A stretch of DNA of 64,000 nt. Origin: Phaeodactylum tricornutum CCAP 1055/1 (lineage: Eukaryota > Bacillariophyta > Bacillariophyceae > Surirellales > Neidiaceae). Positions 40,765 to 53,802 of this stretch are shown in pieces; positions within the stretch are counted from its first letter, which is position 1; every line of letters begins with the position of its first letter. Where the stretch lies: positions 620,001-684,000 of the forward strand of contig NC_011685.1 in NCBI RefSeq assembly GCF_000150955.2, in the 5' to 3' direction. The notes beneath the pieces are model-generated. The model searched no databases, was not told where the DNA came from, and worked only from the letters and a program-made list of their open reading frames with translations. The translations under genes and the position numbers were made by a program.

Positions 40765-42494
40765 CTAGTAGCCCCACCAGCCAGATTCAGATCGACAAGA
40801 GCTGTGGAGTCCACGAGACGGTGTCCAGGATCGGCTACAGCTCATCGTGTCACAACAGATGCTGGACCTTTCGCAGAGTTCACCTGCAGGCAAACACTGC
40901 GGAGCAACCGGGGGCTGCGTGGGAGCTGGAACAGGGGCACGAGTGGGCTCTCGGGTCCGAGGAGTGACAGGGGCTCGCGTTAGGACGCGAGTAGGTCGTC
41001 GGGTAGGAGCAGGGACGGGGGCTCGAGTCGGGGCCCGAGTGGGTCGTCGGGTGGGAGCTCGAGTCGGGGCCCGTGTAGGCCGACGGGTGGGAGCAGGGAC
41101 CGGGGCGCGAGTCGGGGCACGTGTAGGCCGACGGGTGGGAGCAGGGACTGGGGCGCGAGTCGGGGCACGCGTCGGCCGTCGGGTTGGAGCAGGAACTGGG
41201 GCACGAGTGGGTGGGCGAGTAGGTGCTCTGACCGGTGCATCGGTATCGTCTTGGGGAGTGTTCCTAGCGGGTAATCGGGAAGTGCGCACAAGTCGGTTGG
41301 GGGATCCTTCCAAGTTGCCTAGTTGGCCAGTCCGCGCATCGGAGGTGATAGAATTGGTGTTTCTGCCTGACTCTAAATACAAGGCGGCAACGCCGGCTAC
41401 GTGCGGTGATGCCATGGACGTACCCGACTTCGTGCTCGTGCCACCAGTTTTGGCTGTCGACAGGATCCCGGTCCCTGGGGCAAAAATATCGACGCAGCTG
41501 CCCCAATTAGACCAGCTTGTACGCTGATTGCGATCATTAATGGCACCGACTACCAATGCACCGCTAGCTGATGCAGGAGAGGCGTTGCAGGCATCGGCGC
41601 CACTGTTTCCAGCGGCCACTACGACGACGACGCCTTGGGCTGCGGCGGAGTCAATAGCGCTGTTTAGCCTCGCGAATACGCCACCCGCGAGACTCATATT
41701 AATGACGATTCTGCGACTTCGGTTATTTTCTTTGATTTTGGTAACGTAGTCAACGCCTGCAATCACGCCGCTGTAGGACCCGCTACCCCTTTGGTTCAGC
41801 ACTTTAACGTCGTGCAGCGACACCTGCTTGGCCACACCGTAGGTTTTCGAACCAACGGTTCCGGCCACATGTGTACCGTGTCCGTTCAGATCCGACCCAC
41901 ATGCTACAAGAGGAAAAACGCGCACGTAAGACTTCGGATTTTTGTGGGGGAGAAAGGATTTCTCTAGATGCGGAATGCAAACTTACATTCTCCAGTGTAG
42001 GAGACGCAGCTCCTCACTCGACCTTCAAAATCGGGATGATTTGCTTGAATGCCAGTGTCAACGATGTACACATCGACACCTCGCCCCGTGTATGTGTATG
42101 TATAGCGATTGTCGTCGGATCCGTCGACGAGATCGAGACCCCAAGTCGGATTGTTTTGGATAGCCTCTATTTCAACGATACCATCTTCCGACACAGATAG
42201 CACGTCGTCCATGTTGAGTATGAAATTCAACACCATATCGGGGACATCCTTGACAGCAAATCCTTTCATGGCGTAGTCGTAAGTCTCAATTATGTTCTTG
42301 CGAAACGTTCGTTTGAGGACTTTTTCGGCAAATCCTTGTGAATCGGGAATGCTCGGATCCAGCTCAATCACGTACTGCCCTGGGATCACTTGGCTTTGCG
42401 GCAGACGTTGGAGCTTGCGGTGCGTGAGGACTTGGGCCGAGAGCGAAGGCATCCACCCAAAAGTCAAAAGGGTGATGGCGTTAAGATACTTCAT
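40765..42494 (-). CDS. Subtilisin-like protease, paralog 2, with Pro/Thr-rich stalk and six-Cys tail
   Basis: Exons 42494-41987 and 41903-40765 (intron 83 nt, phase 1) give 548 aa. Signal peptide (MKYLNAITLLTF…LSA), I9 propeptide (GQYVIELDPSIPDS), then the S8 domain. The Asp is in DVYIVDTG (about residue 146), the His in HGTHVAG (about 181), the oxyanion Asn in VVAAGNSG (about 269) and the Ser in SGTSMASPHVAG (about 332). From about 390 there is a long Arg/Ala/Pro/Thr repeat stalk built on APTRRPTR/APVPAPTR units. The last 45 residues hold six Cys spaced C-x6-C-x5-CC-x4-C-x13-C, like a small cystine knot. Likely secreted, with the tail for anchoring or binding (inference). It has the longest stalk of the family. 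Confidence 0.92.
40917..41225. repeat. Minisatellite encoding the protease stalk
   Basis: GC-rich imperfect tandem units (GGGGC(A/T)CGAGT…GG(T/C)CG(T/A)CGGGT…GGAGCAGG) repeat with periods near 36-60 bases. On the minus strand they encode the APTR/APVPAPTR stalk of subtilase 2. Repeat copies are close enough to suggest recent unit duplication. Confidence 0.8.
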
Positions 42495-43865
42495 ACTTGT
42501 TGATGTGTTTTTCCTGGTTTGCTGTTTCGGTAGAAAAAAATTGTGAATGCCTAAGCCTCCCTATGACTTTTTGCTTCGAAAGTGTGGCGACACGTTGTGG
42601 CTGTAACATTCCCTACCAAGTCCACGGGCCTATGGGTATCCCTGCCTTGGCAGTATTCTACTTACCAAAAACGACTTGGGCCACATTTTAAATGCGCTCA
42701 ATCTGAAGTCAACGACATTTTACGTAGAAGTGATACATTTTATTTGGCGGCATTTTTCATCATTTTTGGGATCAAGAAAACCCTCGGAGTTGTATCCAGG
42801 TTTGTGTAGACATAACCGCATCACAGGTAGATCAAATTTTGAGAAGATTGGAGTGAATGTCAAATTTTACACATATGCAATAAGGGGGTTATCACATTCG
42901 ACGAAAACCATGTAGCTCTATGCATTTGCTTGGACCACTTTCAATGCTTGGTGTTGTAGATATGTGTACCAGATGAGACGTCACCTACTTGGCTCTAGAC
43001 GTACTCATCTGCAATAGGCGGTCATACACTTAGGCCCAGGAAGAGCAATAGTAGGCCCAAGGAACTGGCATTAGGCGTATAAAAACTCTTGCTTTTCTAT
43101 GACGGTATGGCTCGCTTGCAGGTGGAGTATCAGAGACGTTTATGTGAGTATGTCATGGCGTTTGCAGTAAGTGTAAGTGATATTCCAATCCTTTTGCGCC
43201 TCCGTTCGTTGCGGAATGACATCTGTCGAAACAGCTCCCCTCCAACACGTTTGGATCGAAGTTCCGCCTCCGTCGGCATCCAGCTCTTTGGAGCGGAAAA
43301 GTTGAGCCGGTGGGAGTCTCCAACCGGCAAGGCAGCCGCTTCTGCCGCAGCATAGCGCCCTTTCCCACCACTCCATCGCTTAGCGCCCCTTCCGAGGTGA
43401 GTTGTCGCTAGACACGTGAACAGCCACGCCTCGATTCGAGCGGACGTAGTATGGAGCGGACTCTAAAGCATTAAGAACTAACTGTAACAACATATAAGCG
43501 AGTTTGTGTCCCAAAAGATGCGACACGCCGAGCCAACGCGAGGGAGAACCGTCGCTCGTGGGTTCCAATTGACCGCAGATAGTTTCCAGTAGGATTTGGA
43601 TATACCAAACTCATCGGAAATGTACCGTCGCAAACGCTCGACTCTACGTAAAGTTAGTAAAAGGGAGTACCAAGCATTCTCAGCTTTATGTAAGGATATC
43701 CCCTTTTTTTTAGACCTTGAAACAGATTTTCGGTGTATGTTGTGTTCTAGAGTGTATACCGGGAAAGGTATGACCGAGGAAGGTAGCTTTCCCAGTCAGT
43801 CCGAGGAACAAATGTAATTCTGGATTGAAGTACGACCGATTTGCAGCTTGAGCGAACTAACGAGC
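42495..43865. other. Gene-poor region, 1.37 kb
   Basis: Upstream of subtilase 2 and downstream of subtilase 3. Short frames at 43089-43376 on both strands lack support. The 42665-42790 stretch weakly resembles 63562-63680. No element ends recognised. Confidence 0.4.
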
Positions 43866-45136
43866 TCATGGCAATTGGGAAGTACGCACGCGCCGGTTGA
43901 GGGCCCCTCTAACGTCGGTGAGCTGGCTCGTCACGGCATCGGGGACAATAAAGCCGGTTCTTCGACCCGCCTGTAAGTACAGCGCGGCGACACCGGCCAC
44001 GTGCGGAGAAGCCATAGACGTACCCGACTTCGTGCTCGTACCACCGGTTCGAGACAACGACACAATCCCGGATCCTGGTGCAAAGATATTCACGCAGCGA
44101 CCCCAGTTGGACCAGCTCGAACGGCGGTTGTTGCGGTCAATGGACCCAACCGCCAATGCTCCCGACGCAGACGCAGGAGAAAAGTTGCAGGCATTTTGGT
44201 TGCTGTTTCCGGCAGCAACCACCACCATCACGCCTGAAGCCGCCGCAGCATTGATCGCTTTGTTGAGTGAAATATTCCGACCTCCTCCAAGACTCATGTT
44301 GAGTACCATTTTGCGTCTGGGATTTCCCCTCTTGATACGGGCGACGTAGTCAATGCCAGCAATAACTCCGCTGTAGGATCCACTTCCCCGTCGATTGAGC
44401 ACTTTGACGTCGTGTAGGAAAACTTTCTTGGCAACGCCGTATGTTTTCGAACCGACAGTTCCTGCCACATGGGTACCATGTCCATTGAGATCGGATCCAC
44501 AGGCTGCGAAAATTGGATGGAACTTTTGGTGAGCATCCTACCTATATTCCGAAGACTGATCATTGCTGCTTTGTGTCAAGAAGTAGTAATCGTGACAGTC
44601 CTTGTGCGACGCAAACCCACGAACTTACCTTCTCCAGTATAGGAGACGCAACTCTTCACCCGACGTTCAAAGTCACGATGATTTGCTTGAATTCCAGTGT
44701 CGAGAATGTACACGTGCACGCCTCGTCCCGTATACGTGTAAGTGTAGCGGTTGTTATCCTGTCCGTCCGTGATGTCGAGACCCCACGTAGGATTCATCTG
44801 CACAGCATCCGCCTCCACGACAGAGTCTTCGGTCATCGAAATCACGTCGTCCATATTGAGCATAAAGTTCAGCAACATGTCGGGGACGTCTTTGACGGCG
44901 AATCCTTTCAAGGCGTAGTCGTAGGTCTCAATGAGGTTGTTTTGGAACGCCCGTTTGAGGACTTGGGTGGCAAAGCCCCTTGAATCCGGAATACTCGGAT
45001 CCAATTCGATGATGTACTGTCCCTGAATCGCGTTGCCTCCCGCTGCACGGTTGAGCTTGCGGTGTGAGGCCAAACCGGCCGAAGCCGAAGGCAGCAACAC
45101 TAAAGTCAACATGAAACTAAGCTGAAGAAGTTTCAT
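43866..45136 (-). CDS. Subtilisin-like protease, paralog 3 (no tail)
   Basis: Exons 45136-44629 and 44503-43866 (intron 125 nt, phase 1, same codon as in the paralogs) give 381 aa. The ATG opening MKLLQLSF is chosen because it starts the signal peptide (LTLVLLPSASA); upstream in-frame codons to 45286 look non-coding. Propeptide GQYIIELDPSIPDS is followed by the catalytic blocks HVYILDTGI, NGHGTHVAG, VVAAGNSN and SGTSMASPHVAG. Exon 2 is 638 nt, the same length as in paralog 1, and both end soon after the Ser block with NRRVRTSQLP-like or NRRLST-like sequence. Proteins 1 and 3 thus form a tail-less subtype, although 3 sits among the tailed copies. Confidence 0.93.
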
Positions 45137-45803
45137 GGTTGTCGGTAGGTGCGCTTTCCAAAAATATACGTTCACTAGAGAGGGCGTCCGGGGCATGATT
45201 TTATGTCCATGACCAGATCGTGAGGCATTTCGCGAGACAAACGGGGGAAACCAACGGCTCTGAGATTTGTTCCACTTTTTTATCATTGCCCCTTCCGCAT
45301 GACGTGCATGCCCGCGTCGTGACCGCGTGGGTCATCTACATATTTCAAAAAAAGGCGCGTTTTTGGGCAATTGAGATTATAGTCACGCAGCATAAGGTAT
45401 TCTTCTTGGGCTTTCTCTGGTCTGGAATGCATTCACTTATACTATTTTATCAAAAGTCTACTTGGTCGTCCTTCCATTAGCTGTGAGAGTTAATAAGTAA
45501 AATTTGTATCGAGATGATGTCCGGTGAAACATGGTATATAAAATGTCCTTGTCCGATGACTCTTTGCATGATTAAGTGTTCTAATAAGGCAGAGCGTCAT
45601 TTCGGGTATTTTGCATTTGAAATATTCAGGAAGATCCATAGTTCATAAGCACCTCGCTGTGTCATTGTATGATTATAGATGGTTGTGATTTTTCCCATAT
45701 AGCGAAAATATCACCCCTGCTCATCCCAAATAGCGAATTTTCTCAAAAACGTACTAGTCATGTGGTCGGCGCAACTCACCGTCAAAGACCATACTTAATT
45801 GGA
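45137..45803. other. Intergenic region, 667 bases
   Basis: Promoter of subtilase 3 and 3' flank of subtilase 4. A single TGACGT occurs near 45300. AT-rich at 45480-45700. No gene supported. Confidence 0.4.
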
Positions 45804-47352
45804 TTAGCGACAAGCCAAGCGACGTCCTTGCCGAGGTGACCAGGTTTGAAAGCATCTCAACCCTCTACAACATCGCCGAAATCGATTGCAAACTTGACCT
45901 CTAGACCGACACTGAGGTGGCGGCCGAGGGACTGGAGCTTTGGTTGGAGCGCGAGTAGGTTTTTTGGTTGGAGCGCGAGAAGGTTTCCTGGTTGGAATGA
46001 GAGTAGGTTGTGGCACTGGAGCTTTGGTGGGGGAAGAAACGGGAGCCTTGGTCGGAGCCAACGAATCTGAATCTTCCAGAGGCACGGACTCAACAGTTGG
46101 GACATGGGTGGGCGCCCGAGATGGCGTTTGTTCAGAAGGTAGTGCAGATGTACTCAATAGTTTGTTGTGGGAACCTCGAGTACGGGTCACCCGGTTCTTC
46201 AAAGCATCGGAAGTTATAGTATTGGGATTTCTACCCGCTTGCAAGTACAATGCTGCAACACCGGCCACGTGTGGAGCAGCCATGGACGTACCCGACTTTG
46301 TGGTTACGCCACCGGTTCGCGACAGCGACAGGATCCCGGATCCAGCTGCAAAGATGTCGACACAACTACCCCAGTTGGACCAACTCGAACGGCGGTTGTT
46401 GCTATCAATAGAACCAACTACCAGCGCTCCCGACGCAGACGCAGGAGAGTAATTACAGGCATTGTGATTGCTATTTCCGGCAGCGACAACTACTACCACG
46501 CCGGAAGCCGCTGCAGAATCGAGTGCGTTGTTCAAGGCCGTACTACGGCCTCCCCCCAGACTCATGTTGAGGACTGTTTTGCGACTGGGATCTGTCTTCT
46601 TGATCTGGGCCACGTAGTCGATGCCAGCAATAACTCCGCTGAAGGATCCACTCCCCCGCCGGTCAAGTACCTTGACATCGTGCAGCGACACCTTCTTGGC
46701 CACACCGTAGGTTTTTGACCCGACAGTTCCGGCCACGTGGGTACCGTGCCCATTCAAATCAGATCCACACACTGAGCAAAGAAGAAATGATGGTGTGGGT
46801 TGTTGCATTGCGGACAACATGAAGAACAATCAGCATGCGATAATTATATTTACCTTCTCCGGTATAGGAGACGCAACTCTCTACACGGCCTTGGAATTCA
46901 GGATGATTCGCTTGAATTCCGGTGTCAAGAATGTACGCATTCACGCCTTGCCCTGTATACGCGTAAGTGTACAGGCTGTCATCTTCTCCGTCCGTGATGT
47001 CGAGGCCCCATGTCGGATTTATCTGCACTGCGTCAGCCTCGACAATGGCGTCCTCTGACACCGAGAGTACATCGTCCATATTCAGCATGAAGTTCACTAG
47101 CATGTCGGGGAGATCCTTAACAGCAAATCCTTTCAACGCGTAGTCGTAGGTCTCGATAAGGTTGTTCCGGAAGGCTCGTTTGAGGATGCGGGTTGCAAAA
47201 CCCTTTGCATCCGGGATGCTGGGGTCTAACTCGATGATGTACTGTCCTGGAATTGAACGGCCCGTTAATGCACGATTAAGCTTGCGATGCGAACCCAAAG
47301 CGGCCGAAACCAAAGGCATAAAAAGAAAAATCAAGAAGAGGGGAAGATTCAT
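45804..47352 (-). CDS. Subtilisin-like protease, paralog 4, with stalk and six-Cys tail
   Basis: Exons 47352-46854 and 46771-45804 (intron 82 nt, phase 1) give 488 aa. Signal peptide MNLPLFLIFLFMPLVSA, propeptide GQYIIELDPSIPDA, then AYILDTGI, NGHGTHVAG, VVAAGNSN and SGTSMAAPHVAG (Ala for the usual Ser after Met-Ala, shared with paralog 5). The stalk is shorter, about 70 residues of APTKAPV/PTRKPSR units, and less regular than in paralogs 2 and 5. The C-terminal module has the identical spacing C-x6-C-x5-CC-x4-C-x13-C, is strongly basic (Arg-rich) and ends in CR. Expected to be secreted; substrate unknown. Confidence 0.92.
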
Positions 47353-48045
47353 GTTGTTTGTTGCTCTTCCTTCTCGAATTTTCAGATACTCTCGCTAATT
47401 TTGTTGATAGTCCAGAATATCGGGACCGGTTTTTTGTGTGCGATGGCGGACTAGTTGGCACCTTATCGTTAATGATGGAACTTGGTTTGGAGCGAAACAG
47501 TCGGAGTGCCTCCCGCTTCGTATGCATCGTGCTTTGAAATTTGTTTTACTTAGAAATCTAGGTCCTACCGATTTGCATTTTTGCATAGTTTATTTTGTTT
47601 ATCAAATGTATTGGGTGTACATATAGCGTTCACCGAATTGACAAGCCTTGAACGGAGGAACTTTACATCCGCATCTATATATACCCGAATAAGAGGGAAA
47701 ACATTACAGTTAGCGTTCAAAGTATGATGAGTATTCCCGGTGAGCTCGAAAGTTTGCTCCGAATTTTTCCAATAAAATAGCTCTCGAAATTTTTTTGCTT
47801 CGACTTATGATCGTACTTAGCAAACCAATACTTCTCTATCGAATTAAATACTTAAGTATTCCCTATCATTGTTCGCTTTCATGCTTTCTGTTATTATTGT
47901 AAATTCATGTCGCGATAATTAGTAACCGGAATGATATGGCTTTCTTAGAATATATGGCTTTCTTGGAATTTTAATTAACTTCCTGTTGCATTTGAGTATA
48001 TGTAGTTAGGGATAGTACGTTGCCGCCCTCCTGGCTCGTCCGTTT
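47353..48045. other. AT-rich intergenic region, 693 bases
   Basis: Upstream of subtilase 4 and left flank of the first Copia element. The nature of the AT-rich stretch 47750-48000 is unclear; it may include degraded repeat sequence. Nothing else recognised. Confidence 0.35.
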
Positions 48046-48193
48046 AGAAAAACCCTACCACAAGCATATCGGGGTTCGTTATCCCTTTATCTTGGGTTTA
48101 TGCTTATATGTCTTTGTTTTTCGTCTTTTTATTGTATCTACAATCCTTTGGTCCCACAGACACGTTTTAGCCCGTTATCGTTGCAGTTTTCTA
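48046..48193 (+). repeat. Left terminal repeat of Copia element 1 (matched part)
   Basis: About 148 bases match 53950-54097 with about six differences. The right copy appears to extend further 5' (to about 53803), and that extension is not matched here. Confidence 0.8.
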
Positions 48194-51100
48194 GTTTATC
48201 AGACCCAGTGTTCTAAGCTGAGGTAGCGGGATCAAAGGTAGGGTGATTCGTTGTGATTTGAGTGTTTGAGTGATCGCCAAGTCCGATAGTGCCTGGGGAG
48301 GTAAAGCTAAAATACCTGGCTCTTCATGTTGTTGTTGAGTTGCCGAAGCCTGCAGAGGCCTGGAATATACTGCCAGTTTCTCGTAATGGTCCATGTGGTA
48401 GACATGTTGATCGGTAACTGGGTTTCGTATCCGTTTAACGGTCTCAAACGAGGCAAAATCTCCATGGTGGGACGCTTCCATGGATCTCTTCATCTACCAA
48501 AGAAGGTGCATTGCACAAGAATTTATTGTTTGCTAAAAGCTCGGATCCAAGCTTTATCCATGTGTGGATGATAAGTAGTTTGTTTGCATGGAACATTTAC
48601 TTATACAGCAACAATTATCGGACTTGTACCAAACGGTAATCGTGGATCCTCCACTCTGATAGAAATCAGCCAAATATCTCGTATTATGGGTTGCGACATG
48701 AAAATGGTGTTCGTCGCGTTTTATTGAAATGGTTCTCAAACGGTATTCAGTATCGATATCACTTATATGGTATTTATGTGGTGTTCACATGTGATGTTAT
48801 CAGTGATCAATAATTCTCGTGGTCACATGGTGCAGAAAGAACACTGAATGTTGTCAAAGCAGCTTACGAAGTTTTATGAAATTTAAGACAGGTGAAGAAG
48901 ACGAAAGTTCACCATGGCAGCTGCTTTAGCTCAAGTTTGAAATGCTTTACAAGCAATTGGCATTGTTGATGGCAAACAACGCGATGCTATTACGGATTTG
49001 ATTACGTCTATGGATGTTTTCGAGATCGCAACGGATGATTTCATCAAGGATATGTGTAAGAACATCCGTCGTCCCGGGGGTACGCTTCCGAATCCTAATG
49101 CAGAACAACCTGGAGCCCCGGTCATGATTCCTTGCAATGGTGTAGCTATTTCACCCACTGCGGAGGAGCGTCTTGTGTTGTTGGCATATTATGTTCGTCA
49201 CCTCAAGCGCACTTCTCGGCCTTATCCGGCTCAGTTCAATGCGGCGCGTATTTTCTCGATGATCAAAATCAAGAAGCGTGAGAAGGAAGACAAAGAGTTA
49301 GCGAAAGACCTTGTTGCTCCTGGACAAATTGAAGACCTGAAGAAGATCCGTGATGCAATTGAAAATATTGCGGAATATTTGCTCCAAATTCGAGGAACAA
49401 CGGGAGTTCCATTGGCTTATGTCATTCGTGAAGACGAAGAAGTTCCTGAAGGTCCGGATAACGACTATCAAGATGCGGTTGAAGAGATGATAGCGCAATG
49501 TCCTCATGAAGAAGAGTCCTATGCAGCAGATCATGCTCAAGTGTGGTCAATTATTCGCGTTTGTACTCATAGAGGTCCTACTTGGAGCTGGGTGTCGGCT
49601 TATGCTCGAGCTCGTAATGGTCGTGCGGCTTGATTTGCACTTCGCTCACATTATTTGGGACCGACTAATCAGTCGAAGATTATGACGCGTGCTGAAGGTG
49701 ATCTTGAGTCAAAGTTCTACAACGGAGAGCGTCGTAACTTTACTTTCGAACATTTTGCTGAGATTCATCAGCAAGCTCATACAGATCTGGAAGAGTTTGG
49801 AGAGCCATTGACAGAGGCTGCAAAAGTTCGGAAATTTTTGAAACGGATTCAGGCATTGTTTCTCAATTCTGCAATTGCCACTGTTCGTGTTAACCCATCT
49901 TTGAAAAATGATTTTGAAGCCACAGTGAGTAAGAACAGAATCAAGCTCAGCTTCGGAATATTTCGTCAGGTCGATCTGGTCGCGGTCAAGGACGAGGTAG
50001 AGGATCAGGTTGTGGTAATAAAGGTCGCGGTGGACGCGGTGATAAAGGTGTTTTCAACAAAGGTTCTACCAAGGGCATGGTGGATAAGTATTATACCTTT
50101 GATGAATACAAGAGTATGAATGCTGAACAGAAGCGTCACTTGCATACGTTATGTCAAGAAGCTGGTGGTAAACGCAATGCTTCTACTGTTGATTCTCAAG
50201 AAAAGGAGGATGACAAGAAATCGAAGACAAGTCGTGATGATAGGAGCTTGCTTACTTCGAAGTCGTCGGCAGGTCGAAATATGTCGCAGAGAAGTTCAAA
50301 CATGTCGGTGGTATCAACACGTTCTATCTCTATACAGTCACTCAAGAGTGCATTTATATCACACGCGGAGTTAGATTCTCACGCGGATACTTGTTGCGTT
50401 GGGAAGAACGCTTATATATTTCACGAAACCTCTCATACGGTTGATGTTTCTACATTTTTATCTACATTGGGACAAGCCCGGTCTGTACCAATTGTCTCTG
50501 CTGCTCTTGCATATGATCATCCTTACACATATGAGACTTTTATTTTAATTATTCATCAGGCCTTGCACTTTCCTACCATGGAACATAATTTGTTAAATCC
50601 AAATCCGCTCCGGTTAAACAATGTGCAGGTCTATGATTGCCCAAGAGTTTTACTTGAAAATCCCACGGATTTGTCACATTTGATTTATTTTCCGAAGGAG
50701 AATCTTAAATTGCATCTGCAATCAGATGGTGTGATTTCGTATTTGCCAGTGCGAAAACCGTCGCCGGAGGAGTTTCGAAACTTTCACAAGTTGACTCTCA
50801 TGTATGACAATCCCATTGAAGTATACCGATAGCAAAGGTATTTTAACAATCCGGTCGCGCAAACATTCAAATGATTTCATCACACGAAAGTACAGTATCA
50901 GTTGTGCTGTCTAGTATTTCGGTGTCACTTGATGAACAGCATTTTGTCGAAGCACTCGAAAAGACATGTCTTGTGAGTGTTGCTCAGTGTCAAATTACAG
51001 GTACAGAGTTACTCCGGAAGAGTTAGCCAGACGTCGGAATATCGGTTTATCTGTAGCGAAACGAACTTTATTGGCTACAACTTAGAGAGGAGTCAAGGAT

Positions 51101-53802
51101 ATTGCCAGTCGGACTCTAACACAGAGAGTCAAGCCAACTACCAGTCAGCTCAGATACCGACATCTCCGAACAAGTGTGTATATGGATACAATGTTTTCTT
51201 ATGTAATGTGCGCATGACATTGGTGATGTTATGTGTGCGCGTAAACTTGTTTGAAGTGGTCAAGTGGTATCTCAAACTTCTTACTCGCCACTTTCTACAA
51301 CAACTGATCTTAATTGCAGGGAGGTGCAATTAGACAAGTCCTCATTTGACGCAACTTTGAGCTATAATAACTGTGATGATGCTGTTGCCCCTGTGTTTCC
51401 TGAAGAGTATAATGTATTTTGCGCTTATTCAGATGATTTGACAGGGGACAAGCCGACAATGCCTCAAGCAGACGAGTTAGATCACGAAGCTTTTGATGAA
51501 TACCTTGATGCTCAAGTTGCGTTACCGTACAAAGACATTGCTACCACTGGAACAGTCATTGCGCGTAAAAAGGATCGCGATGGTAACATGGTAGGGAAAT
51601 CACATCCCAATCCTGTTTTGGATACGAGAGTTATGGAAGTCTAGTTCCCAGACGGTAATGTGCAGGAATTTGCTGCTAACGTTATTGCGGAACACTTATA
51701 TTTGCAGGTGGATGATGAAGGACGCCGGTTTCGAATAGTAGATGAGATCATTGATCATAAGATGGATGGATCGGCAGTCGCACCTGACGATATGTATTAT
51801 ACGGACAAGCATGGTGTGAAACGCATAAGACGAACCACTAAAGGCTGGGTGTTGTTATTGCAATGGAAGGACGGATCTACAACTTGGTTTCCTCTTAAAG
51901 ATCTGAAGGAATTGAATCCAATTGAAGTCGCCGAATATGCCGTTGCTAACAAACTGCTTCATGAGCCAGCTTTTGCTTGGTGGGTACCGGACGTATTGCA
52001 GAAACGTGATTGTATTATTTCAGCGGTAAAGACGAGATACCTTAAAAGGACTCACAAGTTTGGTATTTGTATGCCGAAATCGGTCAAGCAAGCTCTCGAG
52101 ATTGACCGAGATACTAACACTTCATTGTGGTCGGATGCGATCAAGAAGGAAATGACAAATGTTATGCCAGCATTTAAAATTCTCGATCAGGATGCTCCTA
52201 AACCAGTTGCTCATACATGGATACCATGTCACATGATATTTGATATCAAAATGGATTTTACTCGCAAAGCCAGATTCGTCGCCGGGGGACATGTTACAGA
52301 TCCGCCGAGTTTGATTACATATGCCAGTGTTGTTTCGCGCGATAGTGTTCGCATTGCTTTACTCATCGCATCTTTGAATTCATTGGATATACTTGGTGCC
52401 AATGCGCAGAATGCTTATTTGAATGCACCAGTTCGCGAAAAGGTATATACAACATGTGGTCCAGAGTTCGGAAAGTCAATGGAAGGTCGTTATGCACTTA
52501 TTGTTCGTGCGTTATATGGTTTGAAGTCAAGTGGGGCAGCATGGCGTGCTCACTTAGCTGCGACAATGGAGGAGTTGCATTTTATCTCTTGTCTTGCAGA
52601 TCCAGATGTTTGGCTTAGACCAGCTCAGAAACACGATGGTACGAATTACTATGAGTATGTGCTTATTTATACCAATGATTTCGTATGTATCAGTACAGAT
52701 CCGAAGATGATTCTGGATTCGATTGGTATGCATTTTAAACTCAAGCCTGAATCAATTAAGACGCCCGAGGTATATTTGGGAGCAAATCTTGGACGTTTTA
52801 CGCTTCCCGATAATCCATCAAAACAGAATTGGTCGATGAGTTCCACGAATTATGTGAAACAAGCAGTGGCAAATGTTGAAAAGGATTTGGATGAAGTTGG
52901 AAACGTTTATCTACAAAGATTACGTCACCTATGTTGTCAAATTATCGACCGGAACTCGATGTTTCCCCTGTGTTGGATGCGGAACGTGCTAACTATTTCC
53001 AGTCACAGATAGGAGTTTTGAGATGGGCAGTTCAAATTGGTCGCATTGATATAATGTGTGAGGTGTCTATGCTCTCATCTTTTCTCGCGATGCCGCGTGA
53101 AGGACATCTAGCTGCAGTTTTTCATATTTTCGGATATTTGAAGTCACATCACAAGTCTCGATTGGTATTTGATGATTCTTATCCGGTGATTGACAACAGC
53201 TTTAACGATGATGCGGATTGGACAGATTTTTACGGTGATGTTAAAGAGCCTATTCCACCAAATGCTTCGGAACCACGTGGTAAGGTGGTGGAGATTATAG
53301 CTTTTGTTGACGCTGACCATGCGGGAGACCGTGTTACTCGTTGTTCTCGAACAGGTGTTTTGATTTATATCCATCGTTCTCCAATTATGTGGTTCTCGAA
53401 GCGTCAGAATTCAGTTGAAACGTCTACTTTTGGTAGTGAGTTTGTTGCATTAAAGATTGCTACTGAGATGATACAAGGTCTATGATACAAGTTAAGTATG
53501 ATGGGCATTCCTATTGATGGTCCGGCTAAAGTTCTTTGTGACAATATGTCGGTTGTATACAATACTACGGCACCAGAATCAGTGTTGAAGAAGAAAAGTA
53601 ACGCAATAGCGTATCATTTTGTATGAGAGAATGTTGCCATGAAAGTGATCAAGATTGCATATGAACCATCAAAATCAAATTTAGCGGATATACTTACGAA
53701 GGTTCAAACAAATCCAGTGAGACAAGCTATCATACGAAGTAATTTATGGTGATTCAAGTTACAAGAAGGGTTTGCCGACTTTCCCGTTCTCAACAGGTTC
53801 AA

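Noticed and set aside
40847-41527. 226-codon plus-strand frame rich in Val-Gly-Ala-Arg
   Set aside because: Antisense of the Pro/Thr stalk repeats of subtilase 2; repetitive DNA keeps several frames open.
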